Below are positions 1 to 7,944 of a stretch of 20,520 bases of DNA, piece by piece. Both the position numbers and the translations under genes were made by a program. How positions within the stretch are numbered: position 1 is the first letter of the stretch; each line of letters starts with the position of its first letter. The notes beneath the pieces were generated by a model. That model was not told where the DNA came from and ran no database searches. It saw nothing but the letters and a program-made list of their open reading frames with translations. Source of the DNA: an uncultured Bacilli bacterium (lineage in GTDB: Bacteria > Bacillota_I > Bacilli_A > RF39 > UBA660); NCBI GenBank assembly GCA_934101865.1, contig CAKOSA010000014.1:1-20520 (forward strand), read 5' to 3'.

Positions 1-95
1 AAATATTTTAAAAAGTTAATCACTGCTACTCAAATTGACGTTTTGCTCAGTTTTCAAAGAACTAAATTCTCTTTTTTGCCCTTTCTTTCGGACAC
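1..95 (-). other. Probable rRNA operon leader (16S expected just beyond the left edge)
   Basis: Downstream of the tandem promoters the minus strand carries TTTGAAAACTGAGCAAA (about 42-58, preceded by GTTC). This resembles the boxA-containing leader and spacer motif that precedes Firmicutes 16S and 23S rRNA genes, which I recognise from memory. The mature 16S start (GAGAGTTTGATCCTGGCTCAG-like) is not inside the window, so the rRNA gene itself is inferred, not seen. A tRNA or other stable-RNA operon is the alternative. Confidence 0.6.
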
Positions 96-102
96 AGTAA
101 TT

Positions 103-131
103 AATATATCATCTTTTCTTTTCAATGTCAA
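103..131 (-). promoter_or_regulatory. Sigma-A promoter P1, probably of an rRNA operon
   Basis: On the minus strand a perfect -35 TTGACA (126-131) is separated by exactly 17 bases from a -10 TATATT (103-108). It fires leftwards, out of the window, and is followed by an rRNA-type leader motif at 41-62. It is the nearer of two tandem promoters, an arrangement common for Firmicutes rRNA operons. No coding sequence lies between it and the window edge. Confidence 0.75.
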
Positions 132-236
132 GTGTTTTTTTCAAGTTTTTTGATTTTTTTTATTAACTACTTTTTTTTACGTATCAAACTACTACAAGTC
201 CTTATTTTTCGGGCTTTTTTCGTTTGATGTAATCTA

Positions 237-265
237 ATAATACTCTTTTTTTTGTCCCATGTCAA
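237..265 (-). promoter_or_regulatory. Sigma-A promoter P2, upstream tandem promoter
   Basis: On the minus strand a perfect -35 TTGACA (260-265), a 17-base spacer and a -10 TATTAT (237-242, one mismatch to TATAAT). It points the same way as the promoter at 103-131 and lies 134 bases upstream of it. Two such strong promoters in tandem suggest a highly expressed stable-RNA operon. Confidence 0.7.
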
Positions 266-820
266 CACTTTTTTTAAACTTTTTTAATTTTTTGAATATT
301 TTTAGCGTTTTTTGGGAGTTTTTGACTGTTTTTTGTTCCAAAATTAAATATTTGCGACTTCATTTTTATTCTTTTTTATACGACATTTACTAATAAGTGT
401 TAACTAATATATTACTTCTATTACTATTTTTTATGTTGTTTTTTATGTTATTTGCGGTTGTTTAATAAAATTTTATTTATTTACCACCTTTTTTAACTTT
501 GTAGACAAGTTTTCTTAATTTTGCATATTCATTATTATATAATATTTTTTATAGTATTAAAAAATAACTAATAATTGAACATTTACCACTCAACTATTTT
601 GATTTTTATTCCTATTTTAATTATCTGTTTTTTAATTATCTGTTTTAATTTTGGATTTTTTTTGGAGATCATTTATTTGAGACTTTTAGAATTTTTGATA
701 CTTTTTGCCTTTCTTGAACTTTTGAAACCTTTTTATATTTTCTTATTTTCCCTTATATATCACTAATTTTTTTTATGTTTTTTTCTTTTAGGTTGTGAAC
801 TTGTCTATGAACTAGACTGT

Positions 821-861
821 AAACTAAGCTATGGACTTGATTTTTAGAGATAGCTTAGTTT
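821..861. repeat. 12-bp perfect inverted repeat (hairpin)
   Basis: AAACTAAGCTAT (821-832) and its exact reverse complement ATAGCTTAGTTT (850-861) flank a 17-base loop. Neither side is followed by a proper T-run, so it is not a standard intrinsic terminator. It stands alone in a gene-free stretch and its role is unknown. Confidence 0.6.
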
Positions 862-1150
862 TAAGATTAATAAGATTTTCTTTATAAGGATTAATCTATG
901 TAAGATTGTATTAATAATTGTGCTAATAGTATCATATTGATTTCTGTGAAATTTATTTAACATAATTATTCATAACTAACAATCTAGTACACATACGTAA
1001 CCTTCCTCTATATAAATACCAATAAAATTATCGTTATATCGTTATTTTGGTTTTTTTGATTTTATTTACTGAAAAATAAAATTTAAAGAGCAAAATATTT
1101 ATTATTTATTAGAAAATTATTTTCAAATATATGACACTATATGGCACTCG

Positions 1151-1243
1151 CAATTTTACGATTTCTGTAAGTATTTAGTAACGATTTTTCATTTTCTGTA
1201 ACTTTTTCTTTGCAGTTTTTGAAAATTTGTAACTTTTAAATGA
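1151..1243 (+). repeat. 31-bp-period repeat, locus A (three units)
   Basis: Three imperfect units begin at 1151, 1182 and 1213, exactly 31 bases apart. Shared features are a C-A/G-A/T5 start and TTTCTGTAA in the first two units. The last unit carries CAGTTTTTGAAAATTTGTAA, nearly identical to the last units at loci B (9655) and C (11111). Confidence 0.55.
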
Positions 1244-1443
1244 TTAATGTACATAATTAAGAACCAATTTTTCACTTTGTTTCAACAAATATTTGCTATA
1301 AAAAAATGCACCCGAATACAAAAAAAAGAAATTATTATTAAAAACTGCATCATAAAATGTTTTTCTCTTTTCATTTCTTTGTTATTTCCACTCATTTCAT
1401 TTATTTCTATTTATTTTATCTTTATAACTTAACTTGAACATAT

Positions 1444-1478
1444 AAAAGCCCCATTTCTTTTGTGTCCAAGAAACGGGG
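1444..1478 (-). terminator. Intrinsic terminator, probably of ftsEX
   Basis: On the minus strand CCCCGTTTCTT pairs with AAGAAATGGGG (468-478 with 449-459, +1000) across an 8-base loop, with one G-U pair, and is followed by CTTTTAT. On the plus strand the same position would be an A-C mismatch, so the minus orientation fits better. It lies about 200 bases after the ftsX stop, and no gene is evident in between. Confidence 0.65.
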
Positions 1479-1498
1479 TTAATATCATTATTTTTTTA

Positions 1499-1540
1499 TA
1501 TTTTGCTTTGGCTTCATTCTATTTTGCTTTGACTTCATTC
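1499..1540. repeat. 21-bp tandem duplication
   Basis: TATTTTGCTTTGGCTTCATTC (1499-1519) is followed immediately by a second copy (1520-1540) with one G to A change. It sits between ftsX and its likely terminator. No reading frame through it looks like a gene. Confidence 0.7.
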
Positions 1541-1684
1541 TATGTTTTTATTATATCCTTATTCTATCTTTTACTATATTCTTATTCCAAGTTACAAGCA
1601 TATTATAATTTACAGCACTATTGCTATTTTCTTTGCTCATAGCACGTCATTTTATTATACCTATTATCTTATAGGTTTACACCA

Positions 1685-2587
1685 TTATATTTTTAAATGC
1701 TTGCGAACAGCACTGTAACTTCCAAACATTCCGACTGCGGCACCTATTAATAGTAATAATAATGATACAAGATAAACGAACGGTACAGGAGATAATAATT
1801 TGGCAAGCGATGAGCCAAAAACTTGTCCGCCGAAATAATTATATAAAGTCGTATAACCATATATTGTTAGTATTATCGGAATTATAGCTCCAAGGACGCC
1901 AATAAATAGGCCCTCTATTATAAATGGAACTTTTATAGCTATATTTGAAGCTCCTACTAAACGCATTATCTCTATTTCGGTTTTTCGTGAATATATAGCA
2001 AGTTTTATGGTATTTGTTATTAGAAAAGCTGTTACTATTATAAGGGCGACAACGGCACCAATACATACTTTTTCTATGACTTTAAATACCGTAACTAGCT
2101 GGTCTACTACCTCTTCACCATAACTAATACTATTGATTTTGTCTATTTTTTGAATTTGAGCTACCGTATCCTTAATAATAGCGACATCTTTTACTTTTAT
2201 CATATAGCTATCTAAGAGCGGATTGGTCTCATCAGTCCACATATCAACTAATGGGGCAACGGCCTCTATTTTGGATTTTGTCTCTTCGGCAGTCTCAGCT
2301 TTGGATTTGAATGTTATTTTATCAACATTATCTATTTTTTGAATCTCGTGTTTTATTTGTTTTAAATCATCTTCTTTGGCATCTTTATCAACAAAGACTA
2401 CCATTGTTACGTCTTTTCTTATTGATTCGGCAAAATTTTCAACATTATACGATAGAATTATGGAAGTTGCAACAACTATTAGGGTTATTGTGATACAGGA
2501 TATTGATGCAAGGGAAAGGGAAAAGTTTCTGATAACGCTCTTGAAGGCGTCTCTAAAATATCTTTGTAGTGTTCTAATGGATTTCAT
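1685..2587 (-). CDS. ftsX: Cell division ABC transporter permease-like protein FtsX
   Basis: FtsX is the membrane partner of FtsE. In Gram-positive bacteria the FtsEX complex activates peptidoglycan hydrolases during elongation and division. The 300-residue protein has the family layout: a basic cytoplasmic N-terminus (QRYFRDAFKSVIRN), a first membrane helix at about 24-47, an extracellular domain at about 48-175, and three more helices near 176-200, 221-245 and 268-290. The cytoplasmic loop SRKTEIEIMRLVGAS is the conserved FtsX signature. The start codon overlaps the end of ftsE by 14 bases, so the two are translationally coupled. Length and topology are normal, and the pairing with ftsE makes the call secure. 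Confidence 0.95.
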   Translation of the reverse strand: MKSIRTLQRYFRDAFKSVIRNFSLSLASISCITITLIVVATSIILSYNVENFAESIRKDVTMVVFVDKDAKEDDLKQIKHEIQKIDNVDKITFKSKAETAEETKSKIEAVAPLVDMWTDETNPLLDSYMIKVKDVAIIKDTVAQIQKIDKINSISYGEEVVDQLVTVFKVIEKVCIGAVVALIIVTAFLITNTIKLAIYSRKTEIEIMRLVGASNIAIKVPFIIEGLFIGVLGAIIPIILTIYGYTTLYNYFGGQVFGSSLAKLLSPVPFVYLVSLLLLLIGAAVGMFGSYSAVRKHLKI

Positions 2588-3266
2588 AGTATTTTCCTTT
2601 CTCTATATCTTGTTTTAGTCTTCCCTCTTCTAGGCAGATTACCCTTTTATTCATTCTATTTACTATTTCTCTATCGTGCGTTGCCATTATTATAGTTGTT
2701 CCAAGCTTATTTATATCGTCTAATACTTTCATTATTCCCATACTTGTATCGGGATCTAGGTTTCCGGTTGGTTCATCGCATATAAGTAATTTGGGATTAT
2801 TTACTATTGCTCGGGCTATTACTACTCTTTGTTGTTCTCCTCCGGATAATTGGTTGGGATATTGTCTTACTTTGTGTTTTAATCCTACTAAATCTAGTAC
2901 TTCCATAACTCTTTTTTGGATTCTTCTTTTATCATAACCGAAAACTTCCATTGCAAAGGCTACATTTTCGAATACAGTTAATTTTGGTAATAGTTTAAAA
3001 TCTTGGAAAACGACGCCTATTTTTCTTCGTAGTATATATACTTTTCTATTTTTTAGTTTAGCGACGTTGATTCCTCCTATGATTATTGAGCCTTTATCGG
3101 GTTTTTCTTCACGATATAGCATTTTTATAAATGTGGATTTGCCACTTCCAGATGCCCCGATTACGAAAACGAACTCGCCTTTGGATATGCTTACATTGAA
3201 GTCATATAGGGCGACGGTTCCGGTTGGATATGTTTTTTGGACATCTGCTACTCTTATTAATTCCAT
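2574..3266 (-). CDS. ftsE: Cell division ATP-binding protein FtsE
   Basis: ATPase of the FtsEX complex, acting at the inner face of the membrane. All ABC motifs are intact: Walker A GASGSGKST (37-45, Lys43), Q-loop Gln88 in VVFQDF, signature LSGGEQQR (140-147), Walker B LLICDEPTGNLDP (Asp164, Glu165) and H-loop His197 in MATHD. The 230-residue length is usual. The ribosome binding site AGAGGTG sits just before the ATG. It has its own extended -10 promoter (3293-3301) and runs into ftsX. In many Firmicutes prfB directly precedes ftsE; here two yitT-type genes lie between them. Confidence 0.97.
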   Translation of the reverse strand: MELIRVADVQKTYPTGTVALYDFNVSISKGEFVFVIGASGSGKSTFIKMLYREEKPDKGSIIIGGINVAKLKNRKVYILRRKIGVVFQDFKLLPKLTVFENVAFAMEVFGYDKRRIQKRVMEVLDLVGLKHKVRQYPNQLSGGEQQRVVIARAIVNNPKLLICDEPTGNLDPDTSMGIMKVLDDINKLGTTIIMATHDREIVNRMNKRVICLEEGRLKQDIEKGKYYEIH

Positions 3267-3292
3267 ACTTCACCTCTTTTATTTCATATAAT

Positions 3293-3301
3293 ATTATAGC
3301 A
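3293..3301 (-). promoter_or_regulatory. Extended -10 promoter of ftsEX
   Basis: Minus-strand TGCTATAAT: the TGN motif directly abuts a consensus TATAAT, about 27 bases before the ftsE start. The -35 region (about 3316-3321, TTTATT) is poor, as is common for extended -10 promoters. Confidence 0.6.
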
Positions 3302-3364
3302 TTTTTTTTTATTCTAATAAATAGTTATTTGTTATTTTACATTATTTTTTCGCTAATCGCGGGT

Positions 3365-3397
3365 AAATATTAGTCATTGTTCATTATAGTAATATTT
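3365..3397. repeat. AT-only inverted repeat after the yitT pair
   Basis: AAATATTA (3365-3372) and TAATATTT (3390-3397) are an 8-bp perfect inverted repeat with a 17-base loop, just past the yitT stop. A possible weak transcript end, but the minus strand lacks a T-run after it. Confidence 0.3.
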
Positions 3398-3404
3398 ATG
3401 GCAA

Positions 3405-4253
3405 TTAGTTGGGATTTGGTATTAATGTTTCGAATGTATCTGTGATAAGGAAAAAAGCATCTTTATCAATATTTTTTATGAATTCTTTTAGAATGGTATA
3501 TTCTTTGGTGGGTATAGTGCATAGATACATTTTTTTATTTTTGTTTGTATAACCGCCTTTTACGGAAAGACGTGTATAATTTATTAATTTATTTTCTTTT
3601 AGGTATTCTTCTAATTCTTTTTCCTTAGTAGTTATGATGTAGAATGTTTTTTCACTTGATATTCCTATTAATATTTTATCTATTACGGTACTTATTATAT
3701 AGAGGGAAATTAGGGCATATAAGCCGGTACTTATTCCAAAGAATATACTCCCGATTAGTATTACTATGGCATTTATTATAAGTGTGGCCCTTCCTAAGGA
3801 GATATGGAAATATTTGTTTATTATTTGGGCAAGGATTTGGAGACCACCGACGCTAAAACCGGTTTTTAGAATGAGACCGGAAGCGAAGCCATAGAGTAAG
3901 CCTCCGAAAATGGATATGAGGAGTTTGCTTCCTTCGAGGGGAATAAGGGTGGCATAGAATTTACTACACTCTACAAAGAGGGGAAAGAGGATGCTTCCTA
4001 GGATGGCATTGATGGTTAATTTTTTACCGAGAAGGTTATATCCTAATATGAGTAATAATAGAGATGATATGAGAATGAAGATGCTGTCGTTTAGATGTAT
4101 TGTTTCTCTAAATATTATGGATAGGCCTGACAGTCCTCCTATTACTATGTCACTTGGGGAAAAGAATAGATTAAATGAAAGGGCTAATAGAAAGGTTCCA
4201 AATGTAAAGAGGGATATTTTTTCATATATATTGTTTGGATACTTATTATTCAT
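3405..4253 (-). CDS. YitT family membrane protein (DUF161 + DUF2179)
   Basis: A 282-residue integral membrane protein of the YitT family, whose molecular function is unknown. About five hydrophobic helices fill residues 15-200 and contain family motifs such as FNLFFSPSDIVIGGLSGLSI and LKTGFSVGGLQILAQIINK. The soluble C-terminus from about residue 205 (SSEKTFYIITTKEKELEEYL through GGYTNKNKKMYLCTIPTKEY) is the DUF2179 domain. It overlaps the upstream yitT-like gene by 8 bases and is clearly its paralogue, so this is a tandem duplication. It is probably the last gene of the prfB transcript. It is shorter at the N-terminus than its partner. Confidence 0.9.
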   Translation of the reverse strand: MNNKYPNNIYEKISLFTFGTFLLALSFNLFFSPSDIVIGGLSGLSIIFRETIHLNDSIFILISSLLLLILGYNLLGKKLTINAILGSILFPLFVECSKFYATLIPLEGSKLLISIFGGLLYGFASGLILKTGFSVGGLQILAQIINKYFHISLGRATLIINAIVILIGSIFFGISTGLYALISLYIISTVIDKILIGISSEKTFYIITTKEKELEEYLKENKLINYTRLSVKGGYTNKNKKMYLCTIPTKEYTILKEFIKNIDKDAFFLITDTFETLIPNPN

Positions 4254-5142
4254 AGTATTCTCTCTCTTTTCTATTTACTTCATAGGCGTCGCATACGAGG
4301 AAGAATACTTCTTTGTCTATTTGTTTTAGTCTTTCTTTGACATAGTAGTAATTACGAGTGGGAACGACGGCAAGCATTAGTGATTGGTTGTGGCCGGCGT
4401 AGCCCCCTTTGGCTTTAATTAGAGTGAGGCCAGAATTTGTGTTGCTAGTGAGGAATTTTTTGGTCTCTTCTTCTCTACTCGTGAGGATGTAGAAGGCCTT
4501 GCTACTGGATATGCCGAGGATTATTTTGTCAATCATTAGGCTAATTATGTATAAAATTAGGATGCCATAGAACATTGTTTCCCACGAATATACGATGGCT
4601 CCGGAGAGGACAACGAGGCCGTCAGCGAGGAATTTGTTTTGGCCCATACTTTTCTTGGTTAGTTTGGAAAAGATAAGGCCGATTACGTCAGTGCCACCGG
4701 TTGTGTAGCCGGTTTTGAAGATAAGACCGAAACCGGTTCCAGCAAGGACGGCTCCGAATATGGCGATAACTATGGTTTCAGTTCCGGCTAGATCGATGAG
4801 AGTGGTTATGGGGGTGGTTATGTATACGTAGAGGGGAAAGACGAGGGAACCGATTATGGAATTTTTAGTGGTTTCTTTTCCGAGAACTATGAAACTTAGT
4901 ACCAGCAAAGTGAGGTTGGCGAGGAGAATAAAGGTAGCGGGGGTTATTCCAAAGTGTTTCATTACAATGGATAGGCCTGATACGCCGAAACATACTAGGT
5001 TGTAGGGAGAAAAGAATATGTTAAAAGCAAGGGCGACTATTAGGCAACCTAGATTTAGGTATATTAATTCTTTTAGTTTATTTCTTTTTTTGATTTGGTT
5101 TACTATTTTTTCGACTTTTTTTTGGCGGTTAAAAAACAGCAT
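4246..5142 (-). CDS. YitT family membrane protein (DUF161 + DUF2179)
   Basis: A 298-residue YitT-family membrane protein of unknown function. A positively charged N-terminus (about 1-24) is followed by about five membrane helices with the family motifs FNIFFSPYNLVCFGVSGLSI and FKTGYTTGGTDVIGLIFSKL. The C-terminal DUF2179 domain begins near residue 213 (SSKAFYILTSREEETKKFL through KGGYAGHNQSLMLAVVPTR). The strong AAGGAG ribosome binding site lies in the last codons of prfB, and the ATG is only four bases after the prfB TGA. It is co-transcribed with prfB and the following paralogue. An ion or small-molecule transport role is only a guess. Confidence 0.9.
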   Translation of the reverse strand: MLFFNRQKKVEKIVNQIKKRNKLKELIYLNLGCLIVALAFNIFFSPYNLVCFGVSGLSIVMKHFGITPATFILLANLTLLVLSFIVLGKETTKNSIIGSLVFPLYVYITTPITTLIDLAGTETIVIAIFGAVLAGTGFGLIFKTGYTTGGTDVIGLIFSKLTKKSMGQNKFLADGLVVLSGAIVYSWETMFYGILILYIISLMIDKIILGISSSKAFYILTSREEETKKFLTSNTNSGLTLIKAKGGYAGHNQSLMLAVVPTRNYYYVKERLKQIDKEVFFLVCDAYEVNRKEREYYE

Positions 5143-5146
5143 TTTA

Positions 5147-6221
5147 TCATCTCCTTATTCCTGCTAATATGAGGTCATCTAATTTTCCATCTAAAACAGC
5201 GGTAACATCAGGGGTTTCGTAACCGGAATCGTTATCTTTAACGAGGGTGTATGGGCACATTACATAGCTTCTTTTACCAGAGCCGAAACTTATTTGCTTT
5301 TGATCCTCAGTCATTTTTTTTAGGTTATTGGTCTCTTCCTCTTCTTTTAAGAGATAGAGTTTATTTTTTAATATTTCGAGAGCTTTTTCTTTGTTTCTTA
5401 TTTGGCTTCGTTCGTTTTGACAGGTTACTACTATTTTGGTTGGGAGGTGGGTTATTCTAACGGCAGAGTCAGTGGTGTTTACGCTTTGTCCGCCGGCTCC
5501 ACTACTTCTGTATACATCGATTTTGAGATCTTTTTCTTGTAAATCTATATTTATATTGGTATTTATTTCGGGTATTACTTCGACAGCGGCGAAAGAGGTA
5601 TGTCTTCTTTTACCGGCATCAAAGGGGCTTATTCTTACTAATCTATGTACTCCTTTTTCGCCTTTGAGGAAGCCGTAGGCATTGGGTCCTTTTACTGATA
5701 GCATTATGCTTTTTATTCCTACTTCTTCTCCATCAGTTTTGCTTAGTACCTCGATGTTGTAACCTTTATTTGTTAGGTATCTTGAATACATTCGGTAAAG
5801 CATATTGGCCCAGTCCATTGACTCCGTGCCACCTGCTCCGGCGTGAATTTCAAGGGTACAATTTAGGTTATCGTACTTCCCATTTAGGTATGTTAAGAGT
5901 TTTAGTTCTTCTAGTTTTTGGGAGATTTCTTCGTATTCTATTTCTAGTAAATTCAACAGTTCTTCGTCCTCTACTTCATTTCCTATAAAAAGGGATTGGT
6001 TGTTTTTTATTTGGATATTTAATTCTTCGATGGGTTCTATTTCTTTTTTTAGTGTGGAAATTTTGTTTACAACTTCATCGGCGGTTTCTTTATTGTTCCA
6101 AAAGTTTTCTTTGGTTAGTTCTTCGTTTAGGGTAGTTAGTTCTTTCTTTTTGGTATCTAAGTCAAAGATACCTCCATAATTGATTTATTTCTTGGGCTAA
6201 TTCTTGGTATTTTTCTTTCAT
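5147..6221 (-). CDS. prfB: Peptide chain release factor 2, with programmed +1 frameshift
   Basis: RF2 terminates translation at UGA and UAA. The gene starts at the ATG at 6219-6221 (ribosome binding site AAGGAGG). It reads 19 codons to CTT TGA, then shifts +1 to GAC (6163-6161) and continues to a TGA at 5147-5149, giving 357 residues, the normal RF2 size. The shifted protein has the RF2 anticodon-like SPF at about 198-200 (RISPFDAGKRRHTSF) and the catalytic GGQ at about 243-245 (SGAGGQSVN). Reading only from an internal TTG at 5956 would lose the first 88 residues. The gene is preceded by the suf terminator and an extended -10 promoter, and followed four bases later by a yitT-type gene. It ends on UGA, its own target codon. 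Confidence 0.95.
6161..6176 (-). promoter_or_regulatory. prfB programmed frameshift (autoregulation) site
   Basis: Minus strand TGGAGG TAT CTT TGA C. A Shine-Dalgarno-like TGGAGG (6171-6176) lies three bases before the slippery CTT (6165-6167) and the in-frame TGA (6162-6164), with C next. This is the known RF2 recoding signal: low RF2 slows termination at UGA and favours the +1 slip, making more RF2. The arrangement matches the E. coli site almost base for base. Confidence 0.95.
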
Positions 6222-6272
6222 TTTTATATCCTCCTTAATTATATTGATATTTTTTTATGACTTCCTATTATG

Positions 6273-6281
6273 ATTATAACA
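6273..6281 (-). promoter_or_regulatory. Extended -10 promoter of prfB
   Basis: Minus-strand TGTTATAAT (TGN plus a consensus -10 at 6273-6278), about 50 bases before the prfB start and just after the suf terminator. No good -35 is visible. Confidence 0.55.
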
Positions 6282-6322
6282 AAAGAAAAGGAAAAATGAT
6301 ATAGTTTTTTTCACTTTTCCTT
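6281..6322 (-). terminator. Intrinsic terminator of the suf operon
   Basis: On the minus strand AAGGAAAAGTGA (6311-6322) pairs with TCATTTTTCCTT (6288-6299) with one G-U pair across an 11-base loop, followed by the T-rich TTCTTTTG. It lies just downstream of the sufU stop. Confidence 0.7.
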
Positions 6323-6324
6323 AT

Positions 6325-6744
6325 TTAATTGTTTATTATTTTTTCTACACCTTTTATAAAGAGAGTGGCACAGCCTTTGCGAGAGGGTTGTTTGCCGACA
6401 TCGCTGTATACTTCGGCTTCTTCAAGAACATTTAAGTTACATGGTTCTTCGTTTATCATTTTATTATAGTTATCAATGATATTTTGGGCTTCTTCAAGGG
6501 TTTTTCCGACAAGGATACTACTTAATATTGATGATGATGAGATACATATTACGCAGGCTTCTCCTTCGTATTTTATGTCTTTGATAATATTATTTTCTAC
6601 TTTTAGATAGATATCTATGTTATCAATGCAAGAGTGATTTCTTGAATTGGCCATTTGATAGCCGTCTTCCGTGGGTACTTCTTTATTACGGGGATTTTCG
6701 TAATTATCTAGGATTATGCTTCTTTTTAAACTGGGATCAATCAT
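6325..6744 (-). CDS. sufU: SufU-type iron-sulfur cluster assembly protein
   Basis: SufU is the zinc-dependent sulfurtransferase that takes persulfide from SufS in Gram-positive SUF systems. The 139-residue protein keeps the family ligands: Cys39 and Asp41 in NHSCID, Cys64 in GEACVICISSSS, and Cys125 in PSRKGCATL. The start NYENPRN (about 14-20) matches the family's YxNPRN. I chose the ATG at 6744, overlapping the sufS stop (TAATG), because GGAAGGAG lies correctly before it; the ATG six codons earlier sits inside that ribosome binding site. A second cysteine in CVIC (Cys67) is an extra residue in the loop. It is the last gene of the suf operon, before a terminator. Confidence 0.92.
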   Translation of the reverse strand: MIDPSLKRSIILDNYENPRNKEVPTEDGYQMANSRNHSCIDNIDIYLKVENNIIKDIKYEGEACVICISSSSILSSILVGKTLEEAQNIIDNYNKMINEEPCNLNVLEEAEVYSDVGKQPSRKGCATLFIKGVEKIINN

Positions 6745-7940
6745 TATAGTATCTCCTTCCATATATTTTCACTATTTTTGAGGACTTTTATTAATAGATC
6801 TATTTCTTCCTTAGTGTTATAGAAACTTAGACTTATACGACAGGTATTGCCAACGCCGACAATATCGGGAAGGATTTTGGCACAGTGATTTCCAGCCCGA
6901 ACACATATATTGTATTTATCTAAGTACACGGCTGTATCTTGTGCAAAGACGCCTTTGATGTTGAAGGCCACGATAGTGCCACCTGAATTGTAATTATATA
7001 CTTCAATAAATGGGAGTTTTTTTAGTTCAGCTTTGAGATATTTCGCTACCATGTGCTCGTACTCTTCTATTTTTTCAATAGTTATATTTTGGATATAATC
7101 GATAGCACAGCCGAGGGCAAGGACACCTTCGATATTGGGAGTTCCGGCTTCTAATCTGGTTGGTACTTCTCTTAGTTCGACATAGCCATCACTATGGAAA
7201 ATGGCATTCATTCCGCCTCCATATTCGGTGGGAGTTAAATCGTCTAATAATTCGTATTTTCCATAGAGAACTCCTACTCCACTTGGTCCATACATTTTAT
7301 GGGCAGATAAGGCTAAAAAGTCTATATTCATATCTTCAACATTTATTTTAGTGTGAGCGGCAGATTGAGCAGCATCGACAACTAGTTTTATATCTTTTTC
7401 TTTACATATTTTTCCTATTTCTTTAATAGGACGTATGTCACCTATTACATTTGTTATATGAGCAATAGATATTACTTTTGTTCTTGGCGTTATGGTTTTT
7501 AAAACATTTTCAATAGTTACTTTATCGTTTTTATCGAGAGGGATATAGCTTATTTTTAAGCCTAGGTTTTTGGCAAGATAGAACCAAGGTAGGATATTTG
7601 ATGCGTGCTCTGACTTAGTTAATAGTACTTCATCGCCTTTTTCGAGGTGATTTTGAAAGTATCCAAATATTATTTTGTTTAGGCTATCCGTAGTTCCACT
7701 TGTAAAGACTATTTCATCACTACTTGATGCTCCTATTAAATCTTTTACTTTTTCTCTTACTTCTTCGTACTTACTGGATACGATAAGGGAATTTTGGTAA
7801 TCTCCTCTATGGATATTGGCAGTGTATTTAGTGTAATAATCTTTTATTTCGTTTAATACTTGTTTGGGTTTTAGGGTTGTTGCTCCGTTATCGAAATATA
7901 TTAGAGTGCTTTCTAATATGGGAAAGTCTTCTCTGTTCAT
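6744..7940 (-). CDS. sufS: Cysteine desulfurase SufS
   Basis: A PLP enzyme that removes sulfur from cysteine as an enzyme-bound persulfide for Fe-S cluster assembly. The 398-residue class V aminotransferase fold shows FDNGATTLKP near the N-terminus, His112 in SEHASN, Asp189 in VVDAAQS, the PLP lysine Lys215 in LSAHKMYGPSG, and the active-site cysteine Cys353 in VRAGNHCA. The short active-site region and RxGxHCA pattern mark group II (SufS) rather than IscS. Its AGGAGGTG ribosome binding site is built from the last codons of sufD, and its stop overlaps the sufU start, so the operon is tightly coupled. Confidence 0.96.
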   Translation of the reverse strand: MNREDFPILESTLIYFDNGATTLKPKQVLNEIKDYYTKYTANIHRGDYQNSLIVSSKYEEVREKVKDLIGASSSDEIVFTSGTTDSLNKIIFGYFQNHLEKGDEVLLTKSEHASNILPWFYLAKNLGLKISYIPLDKNDKVTIENVLKTITPRTKVISIAHITNVIGDIRPIKEIGKICKEKDIKLVVDAAQSAAHTKINVEDMNIDFLALSAHKMYGPSGVGVLYGKYELLDDLTPTEYGGGMNAIFHSDGYVELREVPTRLEAGTPNIEGVLALGCAIDYIQNITIEKIEEYEHMVAKYLKAELKKLPFIEVYNYNSGGTIVAFNIKGVFAQDTAVYLDKYNICVRAGNHCAKILPDIVGVGNTCRISLSFYNTKEEIDLLIKVLKNSENIWKEIL

Positions 7941-7944
7941 TATT

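Larger units (their letters stand above)
266..1443. other. Long AT-rich non-coding region
   Basis: Extremely AT-rich DNA with homopolymer T runs. Short open frames at 575-766 and 1247-1432 are low-complexity Phe/Leu/Ile-rich strings without ribosome binding sites, so I do not call genes. What I can see is a hairpin at 821-861 and a 31-bp-period repeat at 1151-1243. An octamer, ATCGTTAT, occurs twice in direct succession near 1030-1046. Nothing else is recognisable. Confidence 0.6.

Noticed and set aside
195..220. Possible plus-strand terminator (AAGTCC/GGGCTT then T-run) between the two left promoters
   Set aside because: Only six pairs including a G-U, a loop of nine, and no plus-strand gene upstream to terminate.
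575..766. Open frame of 63 codons on the plus strand
   Set aside because: Low-complexity Ile/Leu/Phe string from T-rich DNA, non-ATG start and no ribosome binding site.
1247..1642. Two open frames of about 60 codons on the plus strand
   Set aside because: They overlap the ftsEX terminator and a 21-bp tandem repeat, have no ribosome binding site, and their composition follows the AT-rich background.
5147..6221. prfB as a frameshifted pseudogene
   Set aside because: The break is the known programmed CTT TGA C site with its Shine-Dalgarno-like element, and all RF2 motifs are intact.
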